Origin: Whalleya microplaca
Taxonomy: Eukaryota > Ascomycota > Sordariomycetes > Xylariales > Xylariaceae
Assembly (NCBI GenBank): GCA_022497155.1
Contig: MU385813.1
Location: forward strand, 1-28,925
DNA length: 28,925 bases
Reading direction: 5' to 3'
The notes beneath the pieces were generated by a model. It was not told where the DNA came from. It made no database searches and saw only the letters and a list, made by a program, of their open reading frames with translations. Made by a program: the position numbers and the translations under genes. This document shows positions 21,331-28,925 of the stretch, piece after piece. Position 1 is the first letter of the stretch, and the number at the start of each line of letters is the position of its first letter.

Positions 21331-21879
21331 AATATCGAAAATATTACCTATATAAGTATTTAATATATATAACTGCTTTTAGCTATACTTAATAATATAA
21401 TATAAAAAACTGTCATTAAATAATTTATAACAATAGCCGTACTACTTTTTCTTACCGGATTTTAATATTACAATTAGCTTACGCTATTTCTGCTTACTTT
21501 TATATCCGTTACGTAATTTTTGTCGGAAATCGTTACTTAACGTTATTTCTGTCATAACTATATAACCGAAATCGTTAAAAATATCTTCCAAAATGTTTTA
21601 TATTTTATCCTTTATTTCGTTTCGCTCCAAAAACTTAATTAAAAGTTTAAACAATATATCCGGTACTAGGTTTAATCTTCCCGGAATATATTATATATTT
21701 AGCCGAAACTATAATAAATATATTAATACTGTTATAAATTTACTATTTATTTTTACTAAATCCGCTAACCTTAGACTGGTTTAATTTATAATAACTCGAG
21801 TAGCCTAATAATTTGTTAATATAATAACGCTTTATATATAAAACTAAATATATATCCTTAATTAGCGGCATATTTAAAC
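21331..21879 (-). pseudogene. pol: Element C RNase H to integrase connection
   Basis: Degraded minus-strand coding between RNase H and integrase. No motif is certain. Plus-strand open stretches here (for example 21593-21784) lie opposite the coding strand and are not genes. Confidence 0.5.
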
Positions 21880-22240
21880 GAAATAAAAAATTTCGAGCTT
21901 TATAATTTTATACTGTATCTTAACGCTAATTAGCGTCTTAAATAAAAATATAATAAAAAATATCGAATCGATAGATATATTAACGTTATCTTAAAATATA
22001 GCTAAATAAAAAACTATCACGTTATATCCGCGCTTCTTAAAAACGTTAATTTTAATAAACGTAATTTCGTTATAATTCCAATAAACTAAGTAATAGAAAT
22101 TACCTAATTAGTTTTATAAAATTATAAAAGATTTACGTTCTTTTTCCGATAGCTCGAATTTTATTTTTACGGTATATATTTATTATTCGTTAACGGATTT
22201 AAATATTTAATTTACGTTTCGTCTTTTCGCCAGAAATTAA
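21880..22240 (-). pseudogene. pol (RH): Element C RNase H relic
   Basis: The minus strand reads KFELSEKERKSFIIL (about 22160-22115), YYLVYWNYNEITFIKINVF (about 22094-22038) and KKRGYNVIVFYLAIF. This corresponds to the Gypsy pattern of an 'F-x-L-t-x-e-E' start followed by the strand carrying the first catalytic Asp (F-x-x-x-D-A-S), here Ile-Asn after C-to-T and G-to-A changes. A later FLFKTLISVKIQYKIIKLEI block fits the FLSRxLxxxExRYxxxExE motif. Confidence 0.78.
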
Positions 22241-22299
22241 GTTTTATATTACTATAAAAAATCGACTTTCTGCTAATATTACGGCACGAATTTTTGCAA

Positions 22300-23170
22300 A
22301 AATCTAATTATACTAATATATATTTTAAAAATATTAAACGTAATAAATATAGTAATATCTCTAATTACCTAAATTCTATCGTCCGTTATAAAGACTCCGG
22401 TACTATCTATATTAAAACTAAATAACTTAATAAATAAATAAACAATAAAAAATTTGTCAAAATTTAAAGCGATACCGATTTTCTCGAACTTATTTAATAT
22501 AGCTATAATATATTTAATATACTCTTCGGCATTCCGGCTAAAAATAATAATATTATCGATATAAGCTACTATAAATAAAAAAAATTTACGTAACTTTTAA
22601 TCTATAAACCGCTAGATATAGGCTAGGTTATTTCGAAATCTTATAAATATAACGTTAAATACTTTAAATTCTTACGGCGATATAATTACTATCCGGTTCC
22701 GATAGTCCGGGTATACCGGCAGCTAATAAAAAAACTTAAAATAGTCAAACACTAAAAAATAAATACACTTTTTTAATTTCTTTATAATTAATTTTTAAAT
22801 AAGTAATAAATAAGCGTTTAATATAATTATTTTATTTAATACCTTTAAATTAACTATTATACGGCTTTTTTATATACTATTAATAATCCGCCAAATAATA
22901 AAAACTAGATACCTAAAAAGGGTAGGCTTAATTTATTATCTTATTTTATATTCTTAGTATATTTTACCGAAAATTTCGTTTAGAAGTTTTTAATCCTTAA
23001 TACTTAAACCGTACGGCCGTATAATTATAAACTTAAATTAATTTTACTATCCGTTAATAAAATCGATAGTTATTTTCTCGTTATCCGGGAACTTTATAAT
23101 TCCGTAATCTCTTTATAATTTCTTGCTTTCGAGATATTTCTTAAAGTGTTAAGCTAGCTTAAGCTTTATA
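22300..23170 (-). pseudogene. pol (RT): Element C reverse transcriptase relic
   Basis: The minus strand carries the Ty3/Gypsy catalytic block YIDNIIIFSRNAEEYI. YIDN lies at 22563-22552 and stands for YIDD, its last Asp being AAT. Upstream, EFKVFNVIFIRFRNNLAYI (about 22671-22615) matches the family V-x-PFGL-x-NAPATFQ block after C-to-T and G-to-A changes, followed by TAG for Gln and RFID. Further upstream near 23090, FPDNEKITIDFING fits the entry into the RT fold. The frame is the same as that of protease and integrase. Confidence 0.88.
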
Positions 23171-23814
23171 TTATATATATATACTCTATATTTTGTCCTA
23201 ATTTTAGGAGTATTCCCTAATTTAGCTACATTTAATAATAGCGGTTTATTACCGATATAACTCTTATCTCCTTTTACTATAGATTATATATTATTAATAG
23301 TAATTTCGTTAAAGCGAAAAGCTTATATTAAATTATCGGAAATCTTAAATTCTAATACCAGCCAAATATTATCTTACGTATTATTACCTAATATAATAGT
23401 TATAATAGTTTATACCAGCGACACTTTCTCCCAAGTTATAGCTATATATTTTTTATTACAATAATTCTCGATATAACCTAAGCGGGCCTTATAATAAATA
23501 CGCCTTAACTTATTAAAGCTATTAATAATTATAACGACTTTTTATAACTTGCTATTAGTTATAATATTAAGCGCGCCGGAATATTCGGCAATAAATATAT
23601 AATCCCTAGCTACGCTATTCTCGTTATATCTAAAAAAATCCACATATTATATAAAAATAGCTATTATAAAACATAAGGGTATTACTATATTATAAACTGT
23701 AATTATACGGCATTATATTACCCCCTTCTTCCTAATAAATCGCATAAATACCTTAATATTATTATATAAGCCGAAAGTAATAATACTTATCTTATAGCTT
23801 ATTTCCGCTTCGTT
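23171..23814 (-). pseudogene. pol: Element C protease-RT linker
   Basis: The minus strand stays open over long runs in the pol phase (IFIAEYSGALNIITNSKL, about 23600-23547; IENYCNKKYIAITWEKVSL, about 23477-23420; SYIGNKPLLLNVAKLGNTPK, about 23266-23207). There is no named domain; this is normal connecting sequence in large Gypsy pol proteins. Mutation is light here. Confidence 0.6.
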
Positions 23815-24095
23815 AGTATCGAAAAAGTCCGAACCGAGTAATAAGTTTAGCTTTAACTTATCGGTAAGTTATATTAAGCAGGGAAACTTTACTAGCCGCT
23901 TTATACCGCCTTTCTTACCTTCGACTATAAACGAAAAAAAGGCCCGTTCCCGTAAATTAATCTATCCTTTAATACTGTTAATTATAATAAATTCCTTAAT
24001 TATAATTATAACGTCGTCAGCTTTTTTCGATAGCTACTTTTTATTTACCATAAACCAGGAACAGCTAGTATTACCGCAAATAATAATTAGGTTTT
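23815..24095 (-). pseudogene. pol (PR): Element C aspartic protease relic
   Basis: The minus strand reads IICGNTSCSWFMVNKK. The NTS at 24072-24064 stands where the family has D-T/S-G: Asp to Asn and Gly to Ser are both G-to-A changes. About 80 codons later LLLGSDFFDTNEAEI (about 23845-23800) gives the hydrophobic-G-x-D-F end of the protease fold. The frame is shared with RT and integrase. It would process Gag-Pol; the active site is lost. Confidence 0.82.
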
Positions 24096-24169
24096 CGCCT
24101 TTTTTAAACATTATATCTATTATCAAATAAATATAGCTTTTTATCGGAACGCCGTTTTCTCTATTTAAG

Positions 24170-26330
24170 TAAATATTACAAAACTTAATAAAAAATAACG
24201 TAAAAAAATTATCGGGATTAAATTCGCTAAAATAATTCTTATCATCGCTAAATAACGAGATAACAAGTAGCTTTATATCGTCGTTTTTTAATTATATAGC
24301 AAAAAAAGCTTTATCGATAACCTTTTTTATTTAAATAAGTAAAAAACGTATTTTTATTTTAGTTAAAAATACTAATATATATTAAATATTATAAATAAAA
24401 AATATAAAATTATCTTCGTATAACTTATTATAACGTTAATAAATTAGTACGTTAAACGCTTTAGCTACTTCATTTTAAGTACGGCAGAAATAAATATAAT
24501 TATTTTTATTAAAGGCTACCTAATTATTATATATAACGAAAGCTTTTTTCTCGCCTTTTTCGATAATTTCGTTATCGTAATAATAATTATTATTATATAG
24601 CTGCTATTTCTAATCCGCTAGTTTTTTATCGTTAAAATCTAAAAAAATCTCGTTTTTAATTCCGATATAAGCATATCCTAATAGTCTTAGCTTATACCAT
24701 CGACAGTACCGGTAAATATACGGGCAAAAAAAGCGGCAAAAGCTAAATCCTTGTCTAATATATCCCCCGTAGCCGAAACTTTATTTATAAAATAATCCTT
24801 TAGCTTAGCTATAACGTTTACGGCTACGAAATCCTCGGCCTCGATCTTAATTGCGGTCTTAGTATATACAATCTTAAAATCCTTAGCTATATCGTCTACA
24901 GCCGGATCTATAGTAACCCTTATAAAAGTTGTTTCCGGATCTATATCTTAAAATACGGCTAGCTAACCAGTTGGCGTACTCCGAGCTAGCCTTATTTTCT
25001 ATAATAATATATGCCGTATTAGCTGTAATTAGTTTCTGCTTTAGGGGTGCTTTTATAAACCTTAGAACCCTATTCAAAGTTGCCGGAATAAATATTACCT
25101 ATTATATAACGGAATTTTCTCGTCCGGCAGATAGTAATTCATTTCGCAAAATTTTCTGCTTTTCTTCGATCCGGAACAAAAAAATATCAACTAATATACT
25201 AATAATAAAATTATCTATATTTTTCTTTAAAATAAAATAGAAATTATTTTATATTTAAAAAAAGTACTAAATATTTTTGTTTATACTAAAAGCTTTAATA
25301 TAACAAATAATACATATTACCTATATATAAATAAATATATTAGCTAAAACAAAAATCTCCGAATATTTAGCTTTGTCGGACTAAAGCTACTTAAAAACAT
25401 CTGCCACTTTAATCTTAAACTTCTCGCATATTTTAATTAATATAAATTTTAAATTGTCTTATATAAATGCCTTATATAATTTGTCTAATTATACGGACTA
25501 CTAAATCTAGGCGTCTCTATAAAAAAAAGCGGGGAAGTTCTCTCTTAATATACCTTTCTTATATTTGTTTTAAACTATTTCGCGTATTACGTTAGTAAAC
25601 TAATAAAAATTTCGCTAATAAATATTCTAACCAATTATAGTACTATTGTTACCTTTAAAACTTTCGTTTATATTAAGCTAAAAAAAACCGACATATTAAA
25701 GCTTCTAACTAAATAAAATAGATCTAATATTATTATTTTACGCTATAGCTAATACGGCATTGCTAATTTTAGCTAAAATATCCGCTATAAAACCGCTCCC
25801 GATAGCGAGATTAAAAGTAGCGATATATTTAGCGATTCTTCGCTTTAAGTCTTATTACTAATTACCCTAATTGCCTAATATATTAGCTAATATAGGGGTA
25901 AAATAAAAAGGCATTAAATTAATAGGTAAATAAGGTAAGTTTGTCTTTAGGTTTAAGTATTATAATAAAGCTGAACGCGTAAGTATCCTAACTACTAAAT
26001 TCTAATTTTACGTGCGCGGTAATGGTATTAGATAAGGCTCTAGCGGTATAATAAGTATTCTAACAATCCTTTAACAAATTAGAGTTTCGTTTATAGGAAG
26101 AAGGGATTTCGTTCTCTAGCTCCTTTATAATAACTTTTTAGTTATTAAAAGGTAGGTTAAGCTATTTTTATCTAACCGGATCCGCCTATAAAGCTTTTAG
26201 TAAGTTTTATATTTCTTTGTCAGAAAATTTTATATATTGCCTTATAAATAGTAACTTATTAAAATCGTTATTAAACCGTTAATAACAAAAAAGACGTCTT
26301 TTATTATTCTTATCTACTAGCTATAATAGC
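24170..26330 (-). pseudogene. gag: Element C gag relic
   Basis: Three good minus-strand segments can be read in different phases, so at least two indels occurred. They are KELENEIPSSYKRNSNLLKD and TARALSNTITAHVKLEF (about 26125-26010, remainder 1); TLNRVLRFIKAPLKQKLITA and ASSEYANWLASRILRYRSG (25080-24935, remainder 0); and DIDPETTFIRVTIDPAVDDI with KIEAEDFVAVNVIAKLKDYF (about 24947-24800, remainder 2). Position before protease identifies it as Gag. A Cys-rich stretch near 24720-24690 (YRYC) may be what remains of a zinc knuckle, but the spacing is not canonical. The 24700-25140 part is one of the least mutated coding stretches in the window. An open plus-strand frame at 24929-25240 lies opposite it and is not a gene. 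Confidence 0.65.
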
Positions 26331-27087
26331 TGGGCTGGAGTTACTAGTATTGGAATAACTATAGGCGAGAGATTCTAGACTTATTATATATAAATATTTG
26401 CTTCTTAAACCGCTACTTACGCTATATATATCTCTAATATCTACCTTTTTAAATAGTCCTTTAATTAGCTATGCCGTAATAAGGCATAAACCTTTACCGA
26501 AATTGCCTGTCGCTCGTTTAGGGGCAACAGAATAACGAAAGTCTTAATTTTATTAACAATTTTGTTATTAAGTTTTGTTACTTAAATTAACCTTTAGTTA
26601 TTTAAAAAAAAGTTCTAAGTTTCGTAATAAAATCTAACCTGCTTATCAGATATATAAAAGAAAAAAGAAGTAACGTTTTCGTATCTATACGGCAAACTTA
26701 AAACCAAGGGAATAACGTTTAAAATAACGTTTAACTAATATTAACGGTAGCAAATCGATAACGACGCCAAAACAAAAGTAAAAAAGGAGTATAGTAAAAA
26801 AGAAAAGAGACAAAAATCTAGTAATCTTATCGTTTTAGGGATCTTAATATTTATCGAGGCAGGTACAAATAGTTATAAAATAAAGGTATAATATAACGGC
26901 TAAAAGCTTCGTTCGAGACTATAAAAATTAGCTCTAGTTATCGAAAATTAAACTTAACTATTAAATTATCTCAACTGCGTGGACGGGCAGACAATTAACA
27001 AAAATAAAAGTGGAGGTTAGTAATCGATAGTTAGAATTATCCGAAAAGTTAATCTCTTAACCACGTATTACGTAAGCAAATCACGAT

Positions 27088-27109
27088 AACGAAACGCAAG
27101 CGTTTCGTT
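27088..27109. repeat. Perfect 10-bp inverted repeat in element C leader
   Basis: AACGAAACGC-AA-GCGTTTCGTT. It holds four CpG pairs and no CpA in its arms, which explains its survival under RIP. It lies 70 bases inside the 5' LTR, where retroelement RNAs often carry dimerisation or packaging stem-loops. That role is inference. Confidence 0.6.
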
Positions 27110-27160
27110 TTTTCGTTAAAAAAGAATCTTTAGAAATAAAGATAAAAATAAAAGGGGAAC

Positions 27161-27178
27161 GACGCAAATGCTATCATT
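27161..27178 (-). promoter_or_regulatory. Element C candidate primer-binding site
   Basis: On the minus strand the sequence after the 5' LTR reads AATGATAGCATTTGCGTC. TGATAGC, two bases in, could be a RIP form of TGGTAGC, a start compatible with a tRNA 3' end. The tRNA is not identified, and the match beyond seven bases is unclear. Confidence 0.35.
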
Positions 27179-27335
27179 TATAAAGTCTATATATATATTA
27201 ATTAATAATTTAAGCTATATATATATAAGTAAAGCTATAGCTATATAAAGAGAGAGGTGGCTATACTACCTCCTTAGCCACACACCATGGTGGCTGCGCC
27301 ACAGAGAGTGTATATAGCTGTATGCATGCCTAACA
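27179..27335 (-). repeat. Element C 5' LTR (157 bp)
   Basis: Same length as 17383-17539, with about 22 differences, all C/T or G/A. The first GC-rich hairpin has been damaged (GGCTATACTACC) while the second (GTGGCTGCGCCAC) is intact. The terminus CCTAACA is unchanged. Confidence 0.95.
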
Positions 27336-27340
27336 TTATA
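27336..27340. repeat. Target-site duplication of element C, right copy (TTATA)
   Basis: Identical to 17378-17382. Confidence 0.93.
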
Positions 27341-28404
27341 TAATACTTTTTTTACTTATTATAAGCGTTAATATTACGATACTATTTTTATAGCTGCTAT
27401 AATTTAAATAAGTGTTACTACTTTTAAAAAAAGATTTATTAAAACGGAAGTTTATTTTAAAACTATTATAAAACTTAATTAAAAGGTTATTTAAATTAAC
27501 GACTAGTTTTTTTTCGGATTATTTTAAATAACCCCCGGTTCCTTATATTAACGGCATTTATATATTTACGCAATTTTATAGCTACTAACGTTAAAAAAAA
27601 GGCAGCCTTTACTTTTTTTTAATTGTTATATTAGTAAAAACTCGCATTATTTTTTTGTTTAATTTTATAAGTACTCGTAATAAAAAAAAAGCTCGGGTTA
27701 TTTTTAATCGACTACGCTAGGTTTAGATTTAGTAAAATAGTATAACTTTTGCTTATATTAAATTTGTTTAAATAATATAATAACAGAATAGATTTAATTA
27801 CGGCTTTTAGGTAGCTTATTTGATTTTTTACTTTTTTCGCTTCCTTACTACATTCTTTCGCCTTTATAAAAATCTTTATTTTATTAACGAAAAACGAGAA
27901 ATAAAAAGTTGGATTATAAAAATAAAGCAAACAGTAGCTTATAAAGTTATTAATTAACCCGATAATTCTAATAAACCAGAACGAGAACCCGAACCTGAGT
28001 TTATTCCTACCTTTAGCTTATTTTAAGCAAAAAAGATATCCCGACGCTAACTTAAATTATATAAAGCTTATATAAGTTTTCTAAATCTCGATTAATATTA
28101 ACCTCTTTTAAAAAAACAACGAAAAGCTGCCTATCGAAATAAAAAAGCTTATATTTTATATAAATAGGTAGGAAATAAGTTTACCGCGTTAGCAAAACAA
28201 CTATAGTTTATTTTTCTTATAGAATAAAATAGTTAGGCAAATTACGAAAAACGTATAGCTATTATTAATCGATAGAAAACTCCTTTTTTTATTAAGCCTA
28301 ATCGATTAAAACGTATAAAACGACGTAAATTTATTAGAAAGTATATGGAACTAAATAAAAAAGAAAGGGCAGTTAAGCCTAAGGCGAAAGTTTTTAAAAA
28401 GTAA
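27341..28404 (+). pseudogene. Element A accessory ORF 2, 3' part (after element C)
   Basis: Continues the Lys-rich ORF begun at 16859. From 27342 the frame reads VTTFKKRFIKTEVYFKTIIK (about 27411-27470) and ITPGSLYQRHLYIYAIL with Gln-type stops. Later, in a phase shifted by one, KPEREPEPEFIPTFSLF (27975-28022 region), KKQRKAAYRNKKAYILYK and KRRKFIRKYMELNKKERAVK lead to a TAA at 28402-28404. The C-terminus is strongly basic. With the 5' part the gene would be about 530 codons, ending 82 bp before the 3' LTR. It is unlike any Gypsy protein I recognise. Minus-strand open frames here (for example 27712-27930) are opposite-strand shadows. Confidence 0.6.
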
Positions 28405-28470
28405 ATAAAGTAAATGCTTTTTGCGTTTATATTAATTAATTAGATTTTTTTATAATAAAGATATTTATAA

Positions 28471-28486
28471 TAAAATTTAAGAAAGA
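28471..28486 (+). promoter_or_regulatory. Element A polypurine tract, RIP-eroded
   Basis: TAAAATTTAAGAAAGA directly precedes the 3' LTR. The purine stretch AAGAAAGA sits where array B has GGGAGGGA, so it may be a G-to-A mutated form of the same tract. Confidence 0.5.
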
Positions 28487-28714
28487 TATTATAAGGCTAA
28501 TATGCCGTAATATATATATATCGCTTGTTTTTTTCTTTTACTCTCAAATAAAATATATACAGCTTAAACAGCCTTGTCGCCGACAATAGATACATCTTTC
28601 CTTTCGATCAATCGCCGTTATAAATAACTCTTTTGTTTCGTCGCCTTAATTACCTCCGATTAGCTAAAGCTATAAAGTAGCACCTCCTTTACCCTAACAC
28701 CCTGTCCCAAGACA
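28487..28714 (+). repeat. Element A 3' LTR (228 bp)
   Basis: Starts TATTATAAGGCTAATATGCC and ends CCTAACACCCTGTCCCAAGACA (last bases at 28714). Collinear with 4514-4741 without gaps; the 5' part is more mutated here and the 3' part less. Confidence 0.95.
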
Positions 28715-28718
28715 ATAG
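28715..28718. repeat. Target-site duplication of element A, right copy (ATAG)
   Basis: Matches 4510-4513. Confidence 0.85.
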
Positions 28719-28925
28719 TAAATATAATTTTTTCTTACTTCCCGAAATAATCGTAAAATAATAGTATAAATGTTTATTATATAATAGCTTTTAATTTAAT
28801 ATTTTAATTATACCGGGCTTTGCCTTTATTTTTATATTATTAAATTAAAAATATATATATTATTATAATTATAACTATAATTTATAATAAGTTATTTTTA
28901 TATATATTAATTTATATAATAATAA
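28719..28925. other. Right flank of element A, AT-rich
   Basis: Should be the continuation of the old sequence interrupted at 4513. It is almost pure A/T, and no ORF, motif or repeat end is visible in the 207 bases available. Confidence 0.5.

Larger units (their letters stand above)
26331..27178 (-). other. Element C 5' leader and gag start, uncertain
   Basis: The minus strand shows only short coding-like runs (VIPILVTPAQLL near 26355-26320). A less mutated island at 26960-27110 contains CTGCGTGGACGGGCAGAC and a strong inverted repeat. A purine run, AAAAGGGGAA, lies at 27150-27159 on the plus strand, next to the primer-binding region. No start codon can be chosen. Confidence 0.45.
17383..27335 (-). 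mobile_element. Element C: Ty3/Gypsy chromovirus, minus orientation, nested in element A
   Basis: Two 157-bp LTRs and a perfect 5-bp TSD (TTATA) define a 9953-bp element. Read on the minus strand from 27335, the order is LTR, leader, gag, protease, RT, RNase H, integrase, chromodomain, a third ORF, a repeat-bearing 3' tail, a G-rich polypurine tract, LTR. The chromodomain fused after integrase marks it as a chromovirus. The LTRs differ at about 22 positions, all transitions, with no indels, so RIP rather than age explains the divergence. Protease, RT, integrase and chromodomain all lie in one phase (minus codons starting at multiples of 3), so pol suffered few indels. It is inactive because of stops and lost catalytic residues. 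Confidence 0.94.
4514..28714 (+). mobile_element. Element A: large Ty3/Gypsy LTR retrotransposon carrying two nested insertions
   Basis: Two LTRs of exactly 228 bp bound this element, with an ATAG duplication outside. Removing array B (2750 bp plus a 4-bp TSD) and element C (9953 bp plus a 5-bp TSD) leaves about 11.5 kb. Plus-strand order is LTR, leader, gag with CCHC knuckle, aspartic protease, reverse transcriptase, RNase H, integrase, two further ORFs, LTR. The PR-RT-RH-IN order and the motifs are those of Ty3/Gypsy (Metaviridae). The two LTRs differ by C/T and G/A transitions and I saw no indel. The element is dead: many in-frame stops, catalytic Asp to Asn changes, frameshifts and two insertions. 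It was in place before B and C arrived. Confidence 0.93.

Noticed and set aside
21593..21784. Plus-strand open frame of 63 codons
   Set aside because: It is antisense to element C pol between RNase H and integrase.
24929..25240. Open plus-strand frame of 103 codons, the longest intact one in the window
   Set aside because: It lies opposite the minus-strand gag of element C, where the complementary strand reads as a better protein in the element's order. No motif or separate promoter is visible.
26975..26995. Shared 11-mer CTGCGTGGACG between the C leader and the hairpin of array B, resembling the start of initiator tRNA
   Set aside because: It is too short, its surroundings differ, and no tRNA cloverleaf can be drawn at either place.
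27712..27930. Minus-strand open frame of 72 codons
   Set aside because: It is antisense to the second accessory ORF of element A. Its AT-rich Ile/Leu/Lys/Tyr composition is what random AT-rich DNA gives.
1..28925. Centromere or telomere
   Set aside because: AT-rich nested Gypsy elements occur in fungal centromeres and subtelomeres, but no telomere repeat or other specific sign is present.

Overview
The window looks like an AT-rich, gene-free block from a filamentous ascomycete (Pezizomycotina). It is made entirely of LTR retrotransposons inserted into one another and then damaged by repeat-induced point mutation (RIP). CpA/TpG dinucleotides are strikingly rare while TpA and CpG remain. Stop codons in the relic frames are mostly TAA/TAG where related proteins have Gln or Trp, and catalytic Asp codons have become Asn (GAT to AAT). 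No host gene, tRNA or rRNA was found.

Three nested insertions can be resolved by their LTRs and target-site duplications (TSDs). (1) Element A, plus strand, 4514-28714: a Ty3/Gypsy element with 228-bp LTRs and the 4-bp TSD ATAG. Without its two insertions it is about 11.5 kb. It sits in an older degraded sequence (1-4513 and 28719-28925) that also carries a relic plus-strand reading frame. (2) Array B, 9845-12594, TSD ATAT, inside A's pol gene: a tandem LTR-internal-LTR-internal-LTR array of a short element without coding sequence. Its LTR ends and primer-binding region match A. (3) Element C, minus strand, 17383-27335, TSD TTATA, inside A's 3' accessory gene: a 9.95-kb Ty3/Gypsy chromovirus with gag, protease, reverse transcriptase, RNase H, integrase, chromodomain and a third ORF, 157-bp LTRs and a G-rich polypurine tract.

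From left to right: old flank; A 5' LTR, leader, gag with a CCHC knuckle, protease, RT; array B; A RNase H and integrase; an unidentified A ORF (about 15160-16620); the first half of a lysine-rich A ORF; all of C in reverse; the second half of that A ORF; A 3' LTR; flank. Removing B or C with one TSD copy restores a continuous reading frame across both junctions. This independently confirms the boundaries.

The least explained parts are the accessory ORFs 3' of pol in both Gypsy elements, the shared-LTR tandem array B, and the unidentified relic gene in the left flank. Boundaries of relic coding regions are approximate because frameshifts and RIP obscure starts and ends. Domain calls were made by reading translations by eye, without database searches.
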